This document shows, one piece after another, positions 1 through 9,757 of a DNA stretch of 64,000 bases (its first letter is position 1; every line of letters begins with the position of its first letter). Source of the DNA: Dimargaris cristalligena (Eukaryota > Kickxellomycota > Dimargaritomycetes > Dimargaritales > Dimargaritaceae); contig JANBQC010000061.1 of assembly GCA_027576995.1 (NCBI GenBank), forward strand, positions 1 to 64,000. Reading direction: 5' to 3'. Position numbers and translations under genes: made by a program. Under the pieces are notes generated by a model. It was not told the origin of the DNA. It saw only the letters and a list, made by a program, of their open reading frames with translations, and ran no database searches.

Positions 1-351
1 ATAAATACTCCCCCTTGCTGCCACCTCTTGGAACAGCAAGTCTATCATCACCTTTCCCTTTTATCACCTATCTTTTCGAGTAAAGTTCAGTTTTCAAGGA
101 TTTGAGTTCAGTTCTTTACACCCCCTCAGTTTACTCAATAAACTCTATATATACTCACCCACCCCTGTATTAACCAAGTAAGTGTGTATCACTGCACATC
201 CCTTATATAGTTACCATACTTGCCTTTATTGGGTTAGTACTACCCCATACCTGATGTTAGTAGCCCACTTGGCTGAGTCCCAGCCCTGCCTACCATTGGA
301 AGCCTATCCCCGGGACTCTTGACAGACTAAGAGTGGTTAATTTGGGTGACA
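1..351 (+). mobile_element. Solo LTR, partial (copy A)
   Basis: This is the right-hand part of a long terminal repeat cut by the window edge. It matches the 3' part of the complete LTR at 1922-2481: the stretch with AATAAACTCTATATA, AGTAGCCCACTTGGCTGAG and the end GAGTGGTTAATTTGGGTGACA. The end TGACA is the inverse of the TGTCA start seen in copy C. No retrotransposon coding sequence or primer-binding site follows, so it is a solo or fragmentary LTR. It holds only about two CpG dinucleotides. Confidence 0.75.
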
Positions 352-360
352 TTTACCTCA

Positions 361-403
361 TCAAATGGAGTTTTCATTGTACAGCCTTGTTGAACTACTC
401 CCA
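361..403 (+). repeat. Fragment of short interspersed repeat (SIR) family
   Basis: The bases GGAGTTTTCATTGTACAGCC followed by TTGTTGAAC match the right end of the repeat copies at 13178-13335 (CGGATTTTTCGTTATACAGC) and 61035-61170. LTR copy A ends nine bases upstream, so the LTR may have landed in this repeat and removed its left part from view. Confidence 0.5.
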
Positions 404-511
404 GGTGGATTAGATGGGCCAATAATTAGAATGTGTTAATCTTGTGAGTCTATTATGGGTACTCCATGTCTCTTTAAATGGATAACCTTACAGTAGGGGG
501 AATATATTTTG

Positions 512-763
512 ATTATTAAATATCTTACTGAGAGGGGACTGTTCTGCATGGATTACTGAAAAATTAAATCTGGCAACAGAGAAGGTCTAGACAGCTAACT
601 TTATCTTCATACTGGTGTAAGTAGTTCTCAGTACTATGTTGGCTAGTGCCCATGGACATGGACAAAAGTTTGGTCAGAATAGCTATAGTGAAACCTTAGG
701 AGGCCTCAACACCATCACTGTGATAAGGACTGTGACTAGAGAAGTGATGGTGGTAATATTCAT
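512..763 (-). pseudogene. Dead copy of small secreted peptide gene
   Basis: On the minus strand the ATG at 761-763 aligns with the ATG of the intact gene at 9509-9757. The signal-peptide region is still readable for about 26 codons, beginning MNITTITSLVTVLI, and is then closed by a TAG at about codon 27. The rest aligns down to the position of the intact stop but is out of frame or interrupted. Most differences from the intact gene are C-to-T/G-to-A transitions. Open frames on either strand here are by-products. Confidence 0.8.
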
Positions 764-1921
764 GGCAAAAATGGGTAAAGTAGAGCCAGTAGAGGTAGGG
801 AAAGAGAGAGAAAATACCCCTAATTAAAGCATCATATAATAATAGATGAGATAATTCACCTAAGATAATATATGTAGTATTTTTAGTCAAACTGAGCCGT
901 AAATGTGCCTCTTTATATATGGCATTACAATACTGAAGTGCACTCATTGATGGTCTTGCACCCACCAGCTTTCTCAGAAAGGTGATGGGGTATTACAGGA
1001 TGGAGGGAGGAATATTAGTCAAATTACAGGCATTAAAATTACCAGTGGTATAGATATTTGGTAAAACCAAAAGAGAATATGTAATCGAGCATAAGGATCC
1101 ATAAAAGGATTTGGAAAATGGTACAAGGGATGCTAGAAGTATGATGCACACACTGGCAGAACAGGTGGTCTACCCCAACTGGACCACTGAGAATGGTTCC
1201 AAAGGATTGCAGGTCATCTGTGGTTTCAAGAAGGGGGGCAGTATCACATTACATGATACATATATGTCCTAGTTGACTTGCTAAATGCAATTCACTGACC
1301 TTCATTTGATCTCCCCATTTATAATAAATGATATATTCACTTGTTACACGGGGGGTAGAAGTGGCTGGTCTGTTAAATTAGTGAATGAAAGGAGCAGTTT
1401 TTACTAGAAATGTATAGTGTGAAATAAGTAATCAAGGGTATGAGTGGTATAAACACTAGTAAACTAAGAGGATATGAGTTTCCTGGTTGAATACCCTTTA
1501 TATAGTTGGATAAAGTCTATCACATTGAGGTTGAGCTGCTGGCCTTGTAATCCAATGAACTCCATGTAATTGGTTCTAAATCATATGTAGCCAAGTTTGC
1601 CATTCTTAGATGACTGGGGTGTCTGAATGGTCGGACCCTGGTTAATTGGATTCTTGGCCATGTTGTTCTCTGGTAAGGGTACTATCTCATTATAATTGGC
1701 AAGGCTAGTCTCAGCCATAGTATAGGGATTTATACCTTCCTGACCATCTATTTTTGCAAGATTTTATTACACTTGGTAACAGGTGGGGAAGGTAGATCTT
1801 GTGATTTATGCCCATTGCTATTGCCTCCACCAGCCAGTCCGGCATGGCATGATCTCCCCAATCCAATGCCCAATATAAATATCATGGGTGTTATCATACT
1901 TCCATAGTTCCATAATAATGC

Positions 1922-2481
1922 TGTTGCCCCTCCTAATCCAACCTAATCTGTCTGCTAATGATTGCAATCATAACAGACCATATAGCGCCATATTATACCC
2001 CCGGTCCTAATGGGGCTGGACACCATATATATCATCTCACTGGCTAGACCCCCCCGGAGTTTGCACTACTTACTCCTAGGTGATCTTAGTATCTTCCAGT
2101 TCCCATGGAAGCCTCCACTCATACGAGGACCACCCAGCCCCCCCTATTGCTATCTTAGTTATGTAGTTCCCCTTGGGACCTCCCTTGGAGTAGTCCCCTG
2201 CATATATATAACTGGGCCCCCCATGGGGACTGGTTAATACTTTAGCTTATTCTGACCCCTTAGTTTACCTCAATAAACCCTATATACACTCACTCCCTGT
2301 ACTAACTAGTAAGTGTGCATCAGTGCATGTCCCCCGCATACATAGCAACACTTACCTTATTCAGTTAGTACCAGCCCCACCTAATGCTAGTAGCCCGCTT
2401 GGCCGTACCAATGCCCCACCTACCATTAGAAGCCTATCCCCGAGACTCTTGATGGACTAAGAGTGGTTAACCCAGGTGACA
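1922..2481 (+). mobile_element. Complete solo LTR (copy B) with target-site duplication
   Basis: A 560-bp LTR starts TGTTGCC, ends GGTGACA and is flanked by perfect 5-bp direct repeats AATGC (1917-1921 and 2482-2486). The duplicated partner segment has the matching empty site GAATACC at 10601-10607, proving insertion after the duplication. A TATA-like CATATATATAAC lies near 2200, as in the other copies. No internal region remains, which fits recombination between two LTRs. A 5-bp duplication and TG...CA ends are typical of Ty1/copia and Ty3/gypsy LTR elements; which class is unknown. Confidence 0.92.
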
Positions 2482-3105
2482 AATGCCTTTATTTACTATT
2501 TTGTTATAGATGGATAATAAAGTTAGGGGAAATGGCGTCTTATCAAACTATCTAAAACCAGTGGGTATGGTGGAAGTAGGAAACTGAAAGATGTGAAATA
2601 TGACACTTTTCACTATCCATTTCAACTTTCAGTTTAACTTATTAAGCGATGGTTTGTTTTAATAATAAAAATTTCACTACTCAATAGCTGGTTTTTGGGC
2701 CGTCACCTTGCTGATGATGTGGAGGGGGTTCTTTTGGGTAGTCCCTAGAATAAAGTCAGTGAGTGTAGTCAGCCAATTTTGGGAGGTAAGACAACCTAAG
2801 TTAGAAAATTAGCCATTACCGGCAGCCTCTGTTAAAAATGACGTCCCGACGGGTCTATTATTATATCCTGTTTCTATCTAGTTTTGTTTGTTTATTGGGC
2901 AATTATATATTCTCTCATTTTAATTATTTAACATACCCCCTGTCAACTACACTATCCAATACAACTGGCCATCCAAAAGCACCTACTATCCTCTAGCTAC
3001 ATTCCTCCCTTCTGCGCGGGTTTCTTGATACAATTTATTAATACCAACATTAGGTCCCGTGGTGGCCTTCGCCATTCCCCAATATCTAAAAAAATATTGG
3101 TTAGG

Positions 3106-4581
3106 CTACCCTTTAAATACTTTACATAGGACCGGCCATGCCGTCTTCGGGAATTGGCTTTGACTCTCAATCGACAGTGTATAATAATCCAGAAGATGCC
3201 GCTCAATACTGTGTCGGAAAACCAGCCTTTTGAGATTAGATAACCGACAAGTTACCGAGATATTTCCCTGGAGAGGATTGCGGCTGCACAGAATACAGAG
3301 AAACATCAGCGATTCACTATTCAACTCCCCATTGATAAAATCACTCAGCTCATCGAGACTGGTGAAGCTAAGCACCAGACTGCGCAATTTGGTCCACTGG
3401 GGCAGCCAGTGGGCACACAACAAACCCATGGCGGGGCAGTTCGTGATACGTAGGTACCGTATATTGGGGGCATTTTGGGCCATTCGGGATACCATTTGAC
3501 TATTCAAGGGGAAGTGGCTGAGTATCAAGGATTCTAACTTGGGCCAGCGTTGTCCGATGATCTGAAGGAAACCTGCGGCCATTTTGTTCTGGTTTGTAAA
3601 ATTCATTTGTGGGTCAAAAATAACTGGTGCTGTTGTAAAACCCAGGCGCTTTAAATTGGGGTAGTCAGTGGGGTTTAGGGCCCTGAAATCCACAGGATCC
3701 TCTGCCTTAAATACGAATTGCAGGTGAAGGGCCGTCAAATTCCTAAAATTGATCTGGTTGGGGGAGTGGAAGATTGCACAGTCCCAATTGATACTTCCTA
3801 TTTGCAATGTAGTAAGACCGGGCCACTTCTGTATGATCGCCTGGGCCAACTGTCGATCAATGTTCGGCATAGTCAGAGATAGACATTTCAATCTTTTAAA
3901 TGGTGCCAAAAACTGGAACAGCCAGGCCAAATCGATGGGAGTTTGACAGTCGAAGCAAAGTCTGGTAATACGGCCCAGGAACTTAAGCACCTTGGGGGAA
4001 TGGCTGTAAAAGAAATCCGGCCAGCTCATTTCTGGAACACTATTCCCGCCCCAAATAACTCCGGGACTGTGGGTGATCGTGGTGATGGACATGGTGCGAG
4101 AGGGTGACCGCCAGGGCAGGTCGGCAGCGAGCTGTTCTATAATTCGGGGCCAGGATGAGGCAAGAGAGTTAACGTAGAAGTTGAGACTCTTCCAATGGGT
4201 GACCTGTTTCAAGAAGTTGACGTGGCGGCGGTACAAGTACGGCCACTCTAAATTGAATACCGGCTCATCGGCTATCTTTATAGTCAGGTTCTGCAAGGCG
4301 TCCGGGTACTGGCGCGCGAGATTATGGTAAAACTCCGGTTGGTTATTTAATTCCGTCCATAGAACTCTTCGGAAACAGATTAAAGGGGACGCTTTCCTCC
4401 ACCCCACCAGCCATTTCAGTGCTCGGCAAAGGACCCCTATGTTGCGTTGTTCCCAATCATTGCAGTGGCTTAGAATTTTCTTCCCTAGTTTAGCGTACTC
4501 CGTGATGAATACATAGTGGAATAGTTCCCACCCGGCAGATGACGCGGCCGAGGAGTTATTGATGAATGGCGTATGGGACAT
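3106..4581 (-). CDS. LRR-like protein, paralogue 1 of inverted pair
   Basis: A single-exon gene of 491 aa. It is clearly homologous along its length to the protein at 6483-7913: both share GW(E/K)L(L/F)HYVF near the start, RRHV(N/H)(F/L)L, then THWK, CQTPID, FLAPF and blocks such as NLRSLVLSFT. Spaced L-x-x-L-x-L patterns in the last 300 residues (for example NLKRLGF, KLESLILSHFPL, NIRYLRITNCP) suggest degenerate leucine-rich repeats. The first 60 residues look like a degenerate F-box (a P/W-LL-YVF start and a Cys/Leu-rich helix), but I would not call one. No signal peptide or membrane segment is seen. The promoter is conserved with the paralogue (TATA at 4837-4843, about 255 bp upstream). 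The substrate-adaptor role of F-box/LRR proteins is only a suggestion here. Confidence 0.8.
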   Translation of the reverse strand: MSHTPFINNSSAASSAGWELFHYVFITEYAKLGKKILSHCNDWEQRNIGVLCRALKWLVGWRKASPLICFRRVLWTELNNQPEFYHNLARQYPDALQNLTIKIADEPVFNLEWPYLYRRHVNFLKQVTHWKSLNFYVNSLASSWPRIIEQLAADLPWRSPSRTMSITTITHSPGVIWGGNSVPEMSWPDFFYSHSPKVLKFLGRITRLCFDCQTPIDLAWLFQFLAPFKRLKCLSLTMPNIDRQLAQAIIQKWPGLTTLQIGSINWDCAIFHSPNQINFRNLTALHLQFVFKAEDPVDFRALNPTDYPNLKRLGFTTAPVIFDPQMNFTNQNKMAAGFLQIIGQRWPKLESLILSHFPLNSQMVSRMAQNAPNIRYLRITNCPAMGLLCAHWLPQWTKLRSLVLSFTSLDELSDFINGELNSESLMFLCILCSRNPLQGNISVTCRLSNLKRLVFRHSIERHLLDYYTLSIESQSQFPKTAWPVLCKVFKG

Positions 4582-4836
4582 AGTGGGGAAAGTAAATGGG
4601 GAAAACTGAACCTCGAACGGGTGGGGAATAAAGGCGAAAACAGTGATCGATAAGTTTCGATTTTAAAGAGTGGAAATTTAACGATGTGCGAGATTGGGGC
4701 GGTTGTTTGAACTTGCTTCGGAGAGGTTAGGTGGTAATGGTTAAATATTGATCAATTTACCGCCAACAAACTAAAAGGTGAGGAGATGTGCAAATGGTGC
4801 GATATGGTTAATACCAAAGAAGATAAGGTGGGCTGC

Positions 4837-4843
4837 TTTTATA
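4837..4843 (-). promoter_or_regulatory. TATA box of LRR paralogue 1
   Basis: On the minus strand GAGGTATAAAAGCAGCCCAC lies 256 bp upstream of the ATG. The paralogue has GAGATATAAAACCGACCCAC at almost the same distance. The conservation within a diverged promoter supports use. Confidence 0.75.
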
Positions 4844-6236
4844 CCTCTCTTGGAGGTATAGATGATACCTTCGCTCACTTAACAATCGACTAAGCTTAAG
4901 GCCGTCAAGCCACTGGAAAGTTATTTATGAAAGGAAATTGCTGCAATTGCTACTATTCATGGAAAAGACACCGTCTGATTAAGAACCACAATGTTTGGCC
5001 ACTATCATACGGTGGAAGTATTATTACCAAGAACACTGTAAACAACGCTAATGGCATTTGAAGGATATCTGGTTAAGCTCTCATTCAAGGACGCCGTGGA
5101 ACTCAACTTCCGGTTCCATAGAGTTCTGATTGCTGAACTACATCTTCCCCCGAGTGCCATTTAATGTGCTGGGTTTTTCAAGCGAACATATTGGTCGAGA
5201 TTATACCCAATAAATTACACCATGTTAAGCATAATCCTCTCCTTGCGGTTCTTTTCATACTTTATCCATTTTGGAATAACACCATTGAGAGAACCAGCGG
5301 TTATACGAACATTAATAGCAAAACGGAAGCACACTCAGCTATTATGACACGCACCACTTCAATGTGATAGATATTCATCAATCACCAGTCAACAAGAGCA
5401 GTGGTTAAGCCACTAATCCGTCGGAAGAGGGTTGTAATAATGAGACCGTTTCCCCCTAATAGATGGGACTCCACCGTTAATGACCAATGACAATAGTTCA
5501 ATATTGGGACAGTTAGTCTTGGAAGCCATTCTTTTTTCATTTTCTTTTGTCTATTGTAGTAGAGGGGCTTCCTCCCTCGCCTTTTTACCCCGTATCTTCA
5601 CTCTCGCTTTTCTGCACATAAGGCACCCTTCCTACTTTTTCCCGTTGTATTCGGGTTCTATTTCGCCTATATCACGGCGACCAGTCTAATGGCCGCCCCT
5701 CATTACGTATCAAAATTGGCCAATAAAGTACTGTGCAGGTAATAATGAGTGACATTGGCTATTAAAGGCAGAGGGATCGCCTCTACAAGGGACACTGTCG
5801 CGATACTCCACCCCAGTACGTCGGTGGCTTTAACTCCAGTATTGTTGATTGGCGATTGATGAGCACCTGGCATTAGATTGTTGAATATTTTGATGGCTGA
5901 GCAGGCTTCTATTCCGCCATTATACCGCAATGGGATAGGTAATTGATGTGAAAGGCGTCGCTAAATAGGGGCTTGGCCAGACGTCCTTCAAATGACATGA
6001 GCGATTATAAAGTCCTTCGTAATAACACTCCCATTGTATTATGGTGGCCGGACGTTGTGGTTTTTTTTTGTACTGGCTTTGTGAAGTGCCTCGATTCTAT
6101 ATCAGAGAGCGGGCATTTCATTGATGGTAGCAATCGCGGCAATTGCCATGTAGGATTGATTTGCCCTTGAATGGGTAGTCTTTAACCCAACTGTCTGTAC
6201 AATAAGCTGTGATGCCGAATATACCCCCCGGAGAGA

Positions 6237-6243
6237 TATAAAA
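6237..6243 (+). promoter_or_regulatory. TATA box of LRR paralogue 2
   Basis: TATAAAA is set in GAGATATAAAACCGACCCAC, about 240 bp upstream of the ATG at 6483. It is conserved with the inverted copy at 4837-4843. A downstream block ATATCGCACCATTAGCACAT is conserved too. Confidence 0.75.
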
Positions 6244-6482
6244 CCGACCCACTTTTCTTTAGTTTTAACTATATCGCACCATTAGCACATCTCATTTTCT
6301 AGTTTGTTTACCGCAAATTGGACAATCTCCTGCCATTGTCACTTAACTCCTTCGAAGTAAAAATTTAACCATCGCCCTATCCTATATATTTTTAAACCTC
6401 TCCTTATCTACAATCATTTCACCACTATACGTGACCCGTTTGAGCTACAGCTTACCACGCTTTATCCCCAATTATAGTCCGT

Positions 6483-7913
6483 ATGTCCATCTCCCGTAAC
6501 CCCACTCCCGCACCATCCCCCGGGTGGAAACTACTTCACTATGTATTCGACGCGGACCAAGCTGCAATAGGGGCCATCATTCTAGGCTATTGCAATTCTT
6601 TGGAACGATGCAATATAGGGATCCTATGTAGCTCGTTGTACTGGCTGATGGCGTGGAGGAACGGGAGCATGTCTACCTACAGGGAGATAGTTTCCATGAC
6701 GCGGATTAGTCAACGGCCGACTTATTACCGCCTTCTCGTGAGCAAGTACCCGGAAGCCCTGCAGAGCCTACTTTTTTCAACCGACATTGAGCCCAGATTG
6801 GAATTAGAGTGGGAGAGTATGTTCCGCCGCCACGTCCACCTCCTGAATAGGGTCACCCACTGGAAGACTCTCACTTTCCACATCGATTCCCTTGCCCCAC
6901 TCTGGCCCCGGATCATGCACTATCTCGTTGACAACTTGCCTTGGCGGTTGCCTTCCCGCAACCTGCACATTATAACGGCCACCCACTATCTCAAAGGTGA
7001 TGGGTGCTGGTACCAGGTTGAACATAAGGACTGGTTAGGGTTATTTTATTATTGTTTCCCTCGTGTGGTCCAATTCCTAGGCCATATTACCCGGCTTACT
7101 TTTAAGTGTCAGACCCCTATCGATAATGATTGGATGCTCCGGTTTCTAGCGCCCTTTACCGGGTTGAAGCAACTAAAACTAGAAATCCCGATGATTAATC
7201 ACCAGTTGACTCAGGAAATCGCACAACGCTGGCCCGGTCTCATCTCGCTAAGACTGAAAGGCAATTATTTGGCCAATCCAGTGGAATTTGCCCCCAGTCT
7301 GGGTGCATTTAGAAACTTGACGACCCTCGATCTGGGGCTGATGGTTAGGGAGGGGGACCAAGTGGATTTGAGGGCCCTTAACCCCACCGACTACCCCCAT
7401 TTAAGGCGCCTGCTCTTGTGCGCCGCACTTACCCAAGAGTTCCAGGTACGAACCCCCGTTATATTGGATGGAATGTCCGTGGGCTTCCTCCAGTTCATCA
7501 GTCGGTGCTGGCCCCAGTTGAAATCCTTGACGCTCATGCGCATCTACTTGGATGGTCAAATGGCGGACCTGCTGGCAAAAAATGCCCCCAATCTACGTAT
7601 TTTACGCATTATGAGTTGCCCTTCCATGGGTGATTTGTGTACCCAATGGCTGTCCAAATGTACTAATTTGCGCAATCTGGTGCTTAGTTTCACTGATAGC
7701 GAGGAGCTGGAGAGATTTGTGATAAATGGGCTTTATAGTGAAACATTGACGTTTCTCTGTATTATGACTTGTTATAATATACCGGATACCTCCCGTTTGA
7801 ATATTCGATTACCCAATATCGTAAGGGTAGTTTACCGGAATTTAATCAACCCACAGGCTCTATATTCTAACCCCGCTAATGTCGAATTTCTATGCATGGA
7901 CTCGGGGCTTTAG
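6483..7913 (+). CDS. LRR-like protein, paralogue 2 of inverted pair
   Basis: A single-exon gene of 476 aa, divergently oriented to its paralogue at 3106-4581. The ATG at 6483 sits at the position equivalent to the partner's. The N-terminal 60 residues begin with a PGWKLLHYVF motif, followed by a Cys/Leu-rich helix that resembles a worn F-box. A middle region holds THWKTLTFHIDSL, CQTPID and FLAPFTGLKQLKL. The C-terminal half has irregular leucine repeats (HLRRLLL, QLKSLTLMRIYL, NLRILRIMSCP, NLRNLVLSF). The proteins have diverged strongly although the open frames are intact, as in fast-evolving, lineage-specific families. No function can be assigned; protein binding through the LRR surface is the family expectation. 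Confidence 0.8.
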   Translation: MSISRNPTPAPSPGWKLLHYVFDADQAAIGAIILGYCNSLERCNIGILCSSLYWLMAWRNGSMSTYREIVSMTRISQRPTYYRLLVSKYPEALQSLLFSTDIEPRLELEWESMFRRHVHLLNRVTHWKTLTFHIDSLAPLWPRIMHYLVDNLPWRLPSRNLHIITATHYLKGDGCWYQVEHKDWLGLFYYCFPRVVQFLGHITRLTFKCQTPIDNDWMLRFLAPFTGLKQLKLEIPMINHQLTQEIAQRWPGLISLRLKGNYLANPVEFAPSLGAFRNLTTLDLGLMVREGDQVDLRALNPTDYPHLRRLLLCAALTQEFQVRTPVILDGMSVGFLQFISRCWPQLKSLTLMRIYLDGQMADLLAKNAPNLRILRIMSCPSMGDLCTQWLSKCTNLRNLVLSFTDSEELERFVINGLYSETLTFLCIMTCYNIPDTSRLNIRLPNIVRVVYRNLINPQALYSNPANVEFLCMDSGL

Positions 7914-9411
7914 CTTCAATAACTCAAGAACTTGAATAGTTAATATTTAGTGGTGGTTTATCATTCTAACTCATTTTTTTCACTAGTAAACTGATGGATT
8001 ATTTACATATAAGATTTTAATTTCTTTCTTATTAAATTTACAATTGGATAGTGCCAGAAGCTAAGCAATATCGGCATCCTTAGTATTGATATTTATATAA
8101 ATAATGGCTTTGCCATTATTTGAAGTTTGCAAGTTATTTTTCTTAAATACATTTTTGCTAATTTAGGGTATTCATCAATTATTATGAACAACGGATTCTC
8201 AACGTTGAATTATATTATCAGCACTCAGGGCAATTGTATCACAGGCTATAGGCATTGGAACAGCTTTATATGCCGCGAAGACTAAGGGCATAGGCCTAGA
8301 ACCAATATAATTTTTCCGGGAAATACTACTAATAAATATGATGAAGGTGTATCATAATGAAGACGGAATGATGAATAGTGAATATAGTGGTATTGAATAG
8401 GTGAATAGAGAAGTGCAAATTGCTGAAGGGAGCTGACTCGCTTACCGCCCGCTACTGAGCAAACTCAGTGATGACAGCTCTTACAACCCCACTGAGGAGT
8501 TAGCGGTGAGCGCCTTGGTTATTGAGCATTGTAATAATTCGAAGACTCCCCCAGTATTGTTGAAATGTGGACATCTCTAATCACATCCGAATCGACGTGT
8601 CGTCTCTCTAGACATTAGCTGGAATATTATTAAGGATATTGGTTGGGAACCTTTTATCTACGCCCCTGCCTTTAGTAGCTCGGAGTGGATTTATTCTAGT
8701 GAAGTAGGCTCTGTCTTTGGCCTATGGGCTGGAGATAATCACTAACGGGATTGTTAAAAGAGCGTGACGTATGAGCAGTTTTTATTAAGGAAAGAATATA
8801 AGTGGTATAGACTTGCCGAAGCGATGTGAACGCTAGTAAACTGAAGAACAAGAGTACGCATCCGATGTTTATTTATATGGGCCGTAACAGGGATCCGGGA
8901 AAGCTAAGGAGGGTCAATAACATATTCATCGGACCTTCTGGAAAAGTGTTCTAGATGACGGAATTAGTGGTGTCCTCAGAGGGTGTCAATTTACCAGGGG
9001 TCCCTATGCTAGACATATGTCGCTGGAATGAATCCTCAGTCAAAGATGCTACGGCTGGAACATCAGGATTAGTGGAATCCATGGGATCCAAAGGAACCTC
9101 GCTACTTTGATGCCCGGGGTCTGGCCCTGTATTGGCTGCGGATGTAACAGGATAAAATGAAAATTCAAACCTAATTCTAGACCCTTATAGACACAGCCTC
9201 GATGGGCATTGCAGGAAAGCAATCAACACCGTTTATTACATTTATATCATTAAGTCCATACTTTGGCCGCATGGTTTGCCATATTTTCCCCATAACTAAG
9301 TATAGGGGAACATAGATGGAAGGCTCTTTAAGTAGTTATAATTGAGGACATGAAAGTGATCTACTTGGCGTTAATTTTTTAATATATATATATATATATA
9401 TACTCAGAATA
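7914..9411. other. Intergenic, AT-rich, with a diffuse repeat
   Basis: No gene is seen. Bases 8755-8880 (GAGCAGTTTTTATTAAGG through GTGGTATAGAC to GCTAGTAAACTGAAGA) resemble 1395-1480 inside the decayed segment, so a third repeat type is shared there. A (TA)n tract at 9382-9402 marks the left edge of the intact duplicated segment. Confidence 0.6.
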
Positions 9412-9508
9412 GGACAACTGGAATGTTTGAATCTCATAAGTCCTCTATGGGGACCCAATGTCTCTCTAGGCGGACAACCTTGCGACGGGGGGTGCTAAAT
9501 TTTGATTT

Positions 9509-9757
9509 TCAAGCTTCTTCATAATAGGCGAGTGTTCCGCACGGATCACTGAAAAACGAAATCCAGCAGCAGAAAAAGCCCAGACAGCCGACCTCGTCTT
9601 CACGCCGGTGTAGGTGGTTTTCGGTGCCATGTTGGTTAGTGCCTATGGACGTGGGCGAAAGTTTAGCCAAACAGGCTGTCGGGCAACCCTGGGGGGCTCC
9701 TGACACCGTCGCTACAATAAGAACTGCGACTAGAGAAGTGATGATGGTAAACTTCAT
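9509..9757 (-). CDS. Small secreted cysteine-rich peptide precursor
   Basis: The 82-aa product starts at the ATG 9755-9757; further upstream only a TTG codon is available. Residues 1-20 (MKFTIITSLVAVLIVATVSG) form a clear signal peptide. A hydrophilic propeptide-like part with PTACLAKL follows, then a dibasic HRR/ED site of the Kex2 type. The tail has four cysteines with a hydrophobic core (GCLGFFCCWISFFSDPCG) and ends YYEEA. The layout of signal peptide, pro-region, dibasic site and short Cys-rich mature peptide is typical of fungal secreted peptides, effector candidates included. It lies in a duplicated segment whose other copy is a pseudogene. I recognise no family; its role is unknown. 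Confidence 0.7.
   Translation of the reverse strand: MKFTIITSLVAVLIVATVSGAPQGCPTACLAKLSPTSIGTNQHGTENHLHRREDEVGCLGFFCCWISFFSDPCGTLAYYEEA

Larger units (their letters stand above)
435..2825. repeat. Decayed copy of a duplicated segment (partner 9412-10990)
   Basis: This stretch aligns over its whole length with 9412-10990. It is interrupted by the solo LTR at 1922-2481 and by about 300 extra bases at roughly 1375-1720. Differences are mainly C-to-T and G-to-A relative to the partner: in 541-600 against 9534-9593 I count 15 differences, of which 11 are C-to-T or G-to-A, and all four CpGs of the partner are lost. This copy is therefore the decayed one. It carries the pseudogene at 512-763. Confidence 0.85.
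4582..6482. other. Divergent intergenic region between the inverted LRR genes
   Basis: The outer parts are inverted copies of one promoter. From each ATG outward, TATAAAA, an ATATCGCACCATT block, CACATCTC and TAGTTTGTT recur at similar spacing. Similarity continues beyond the TATA boxes to about 5040 on the left and 6010 on the right (for example GTAGCAATTGCAGCAATT against GTAGCAATCGCGGCAATT). The central kilobase (about 5050-6000) has no partner and no convincing gene. Confidence 0.7.

Noticed and set aside
636..965. Two overlapping open frames on both strands (63 and 89 codons)
   Set aside because: They lie across the decayed copy of the secreted-peptide gene and arise from its changed bases.
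3230..3946. Plus-strand frames opposite the LRR gene
   Set aside because: Antisense shadows of the 491-codon gene, without similarity to anything.
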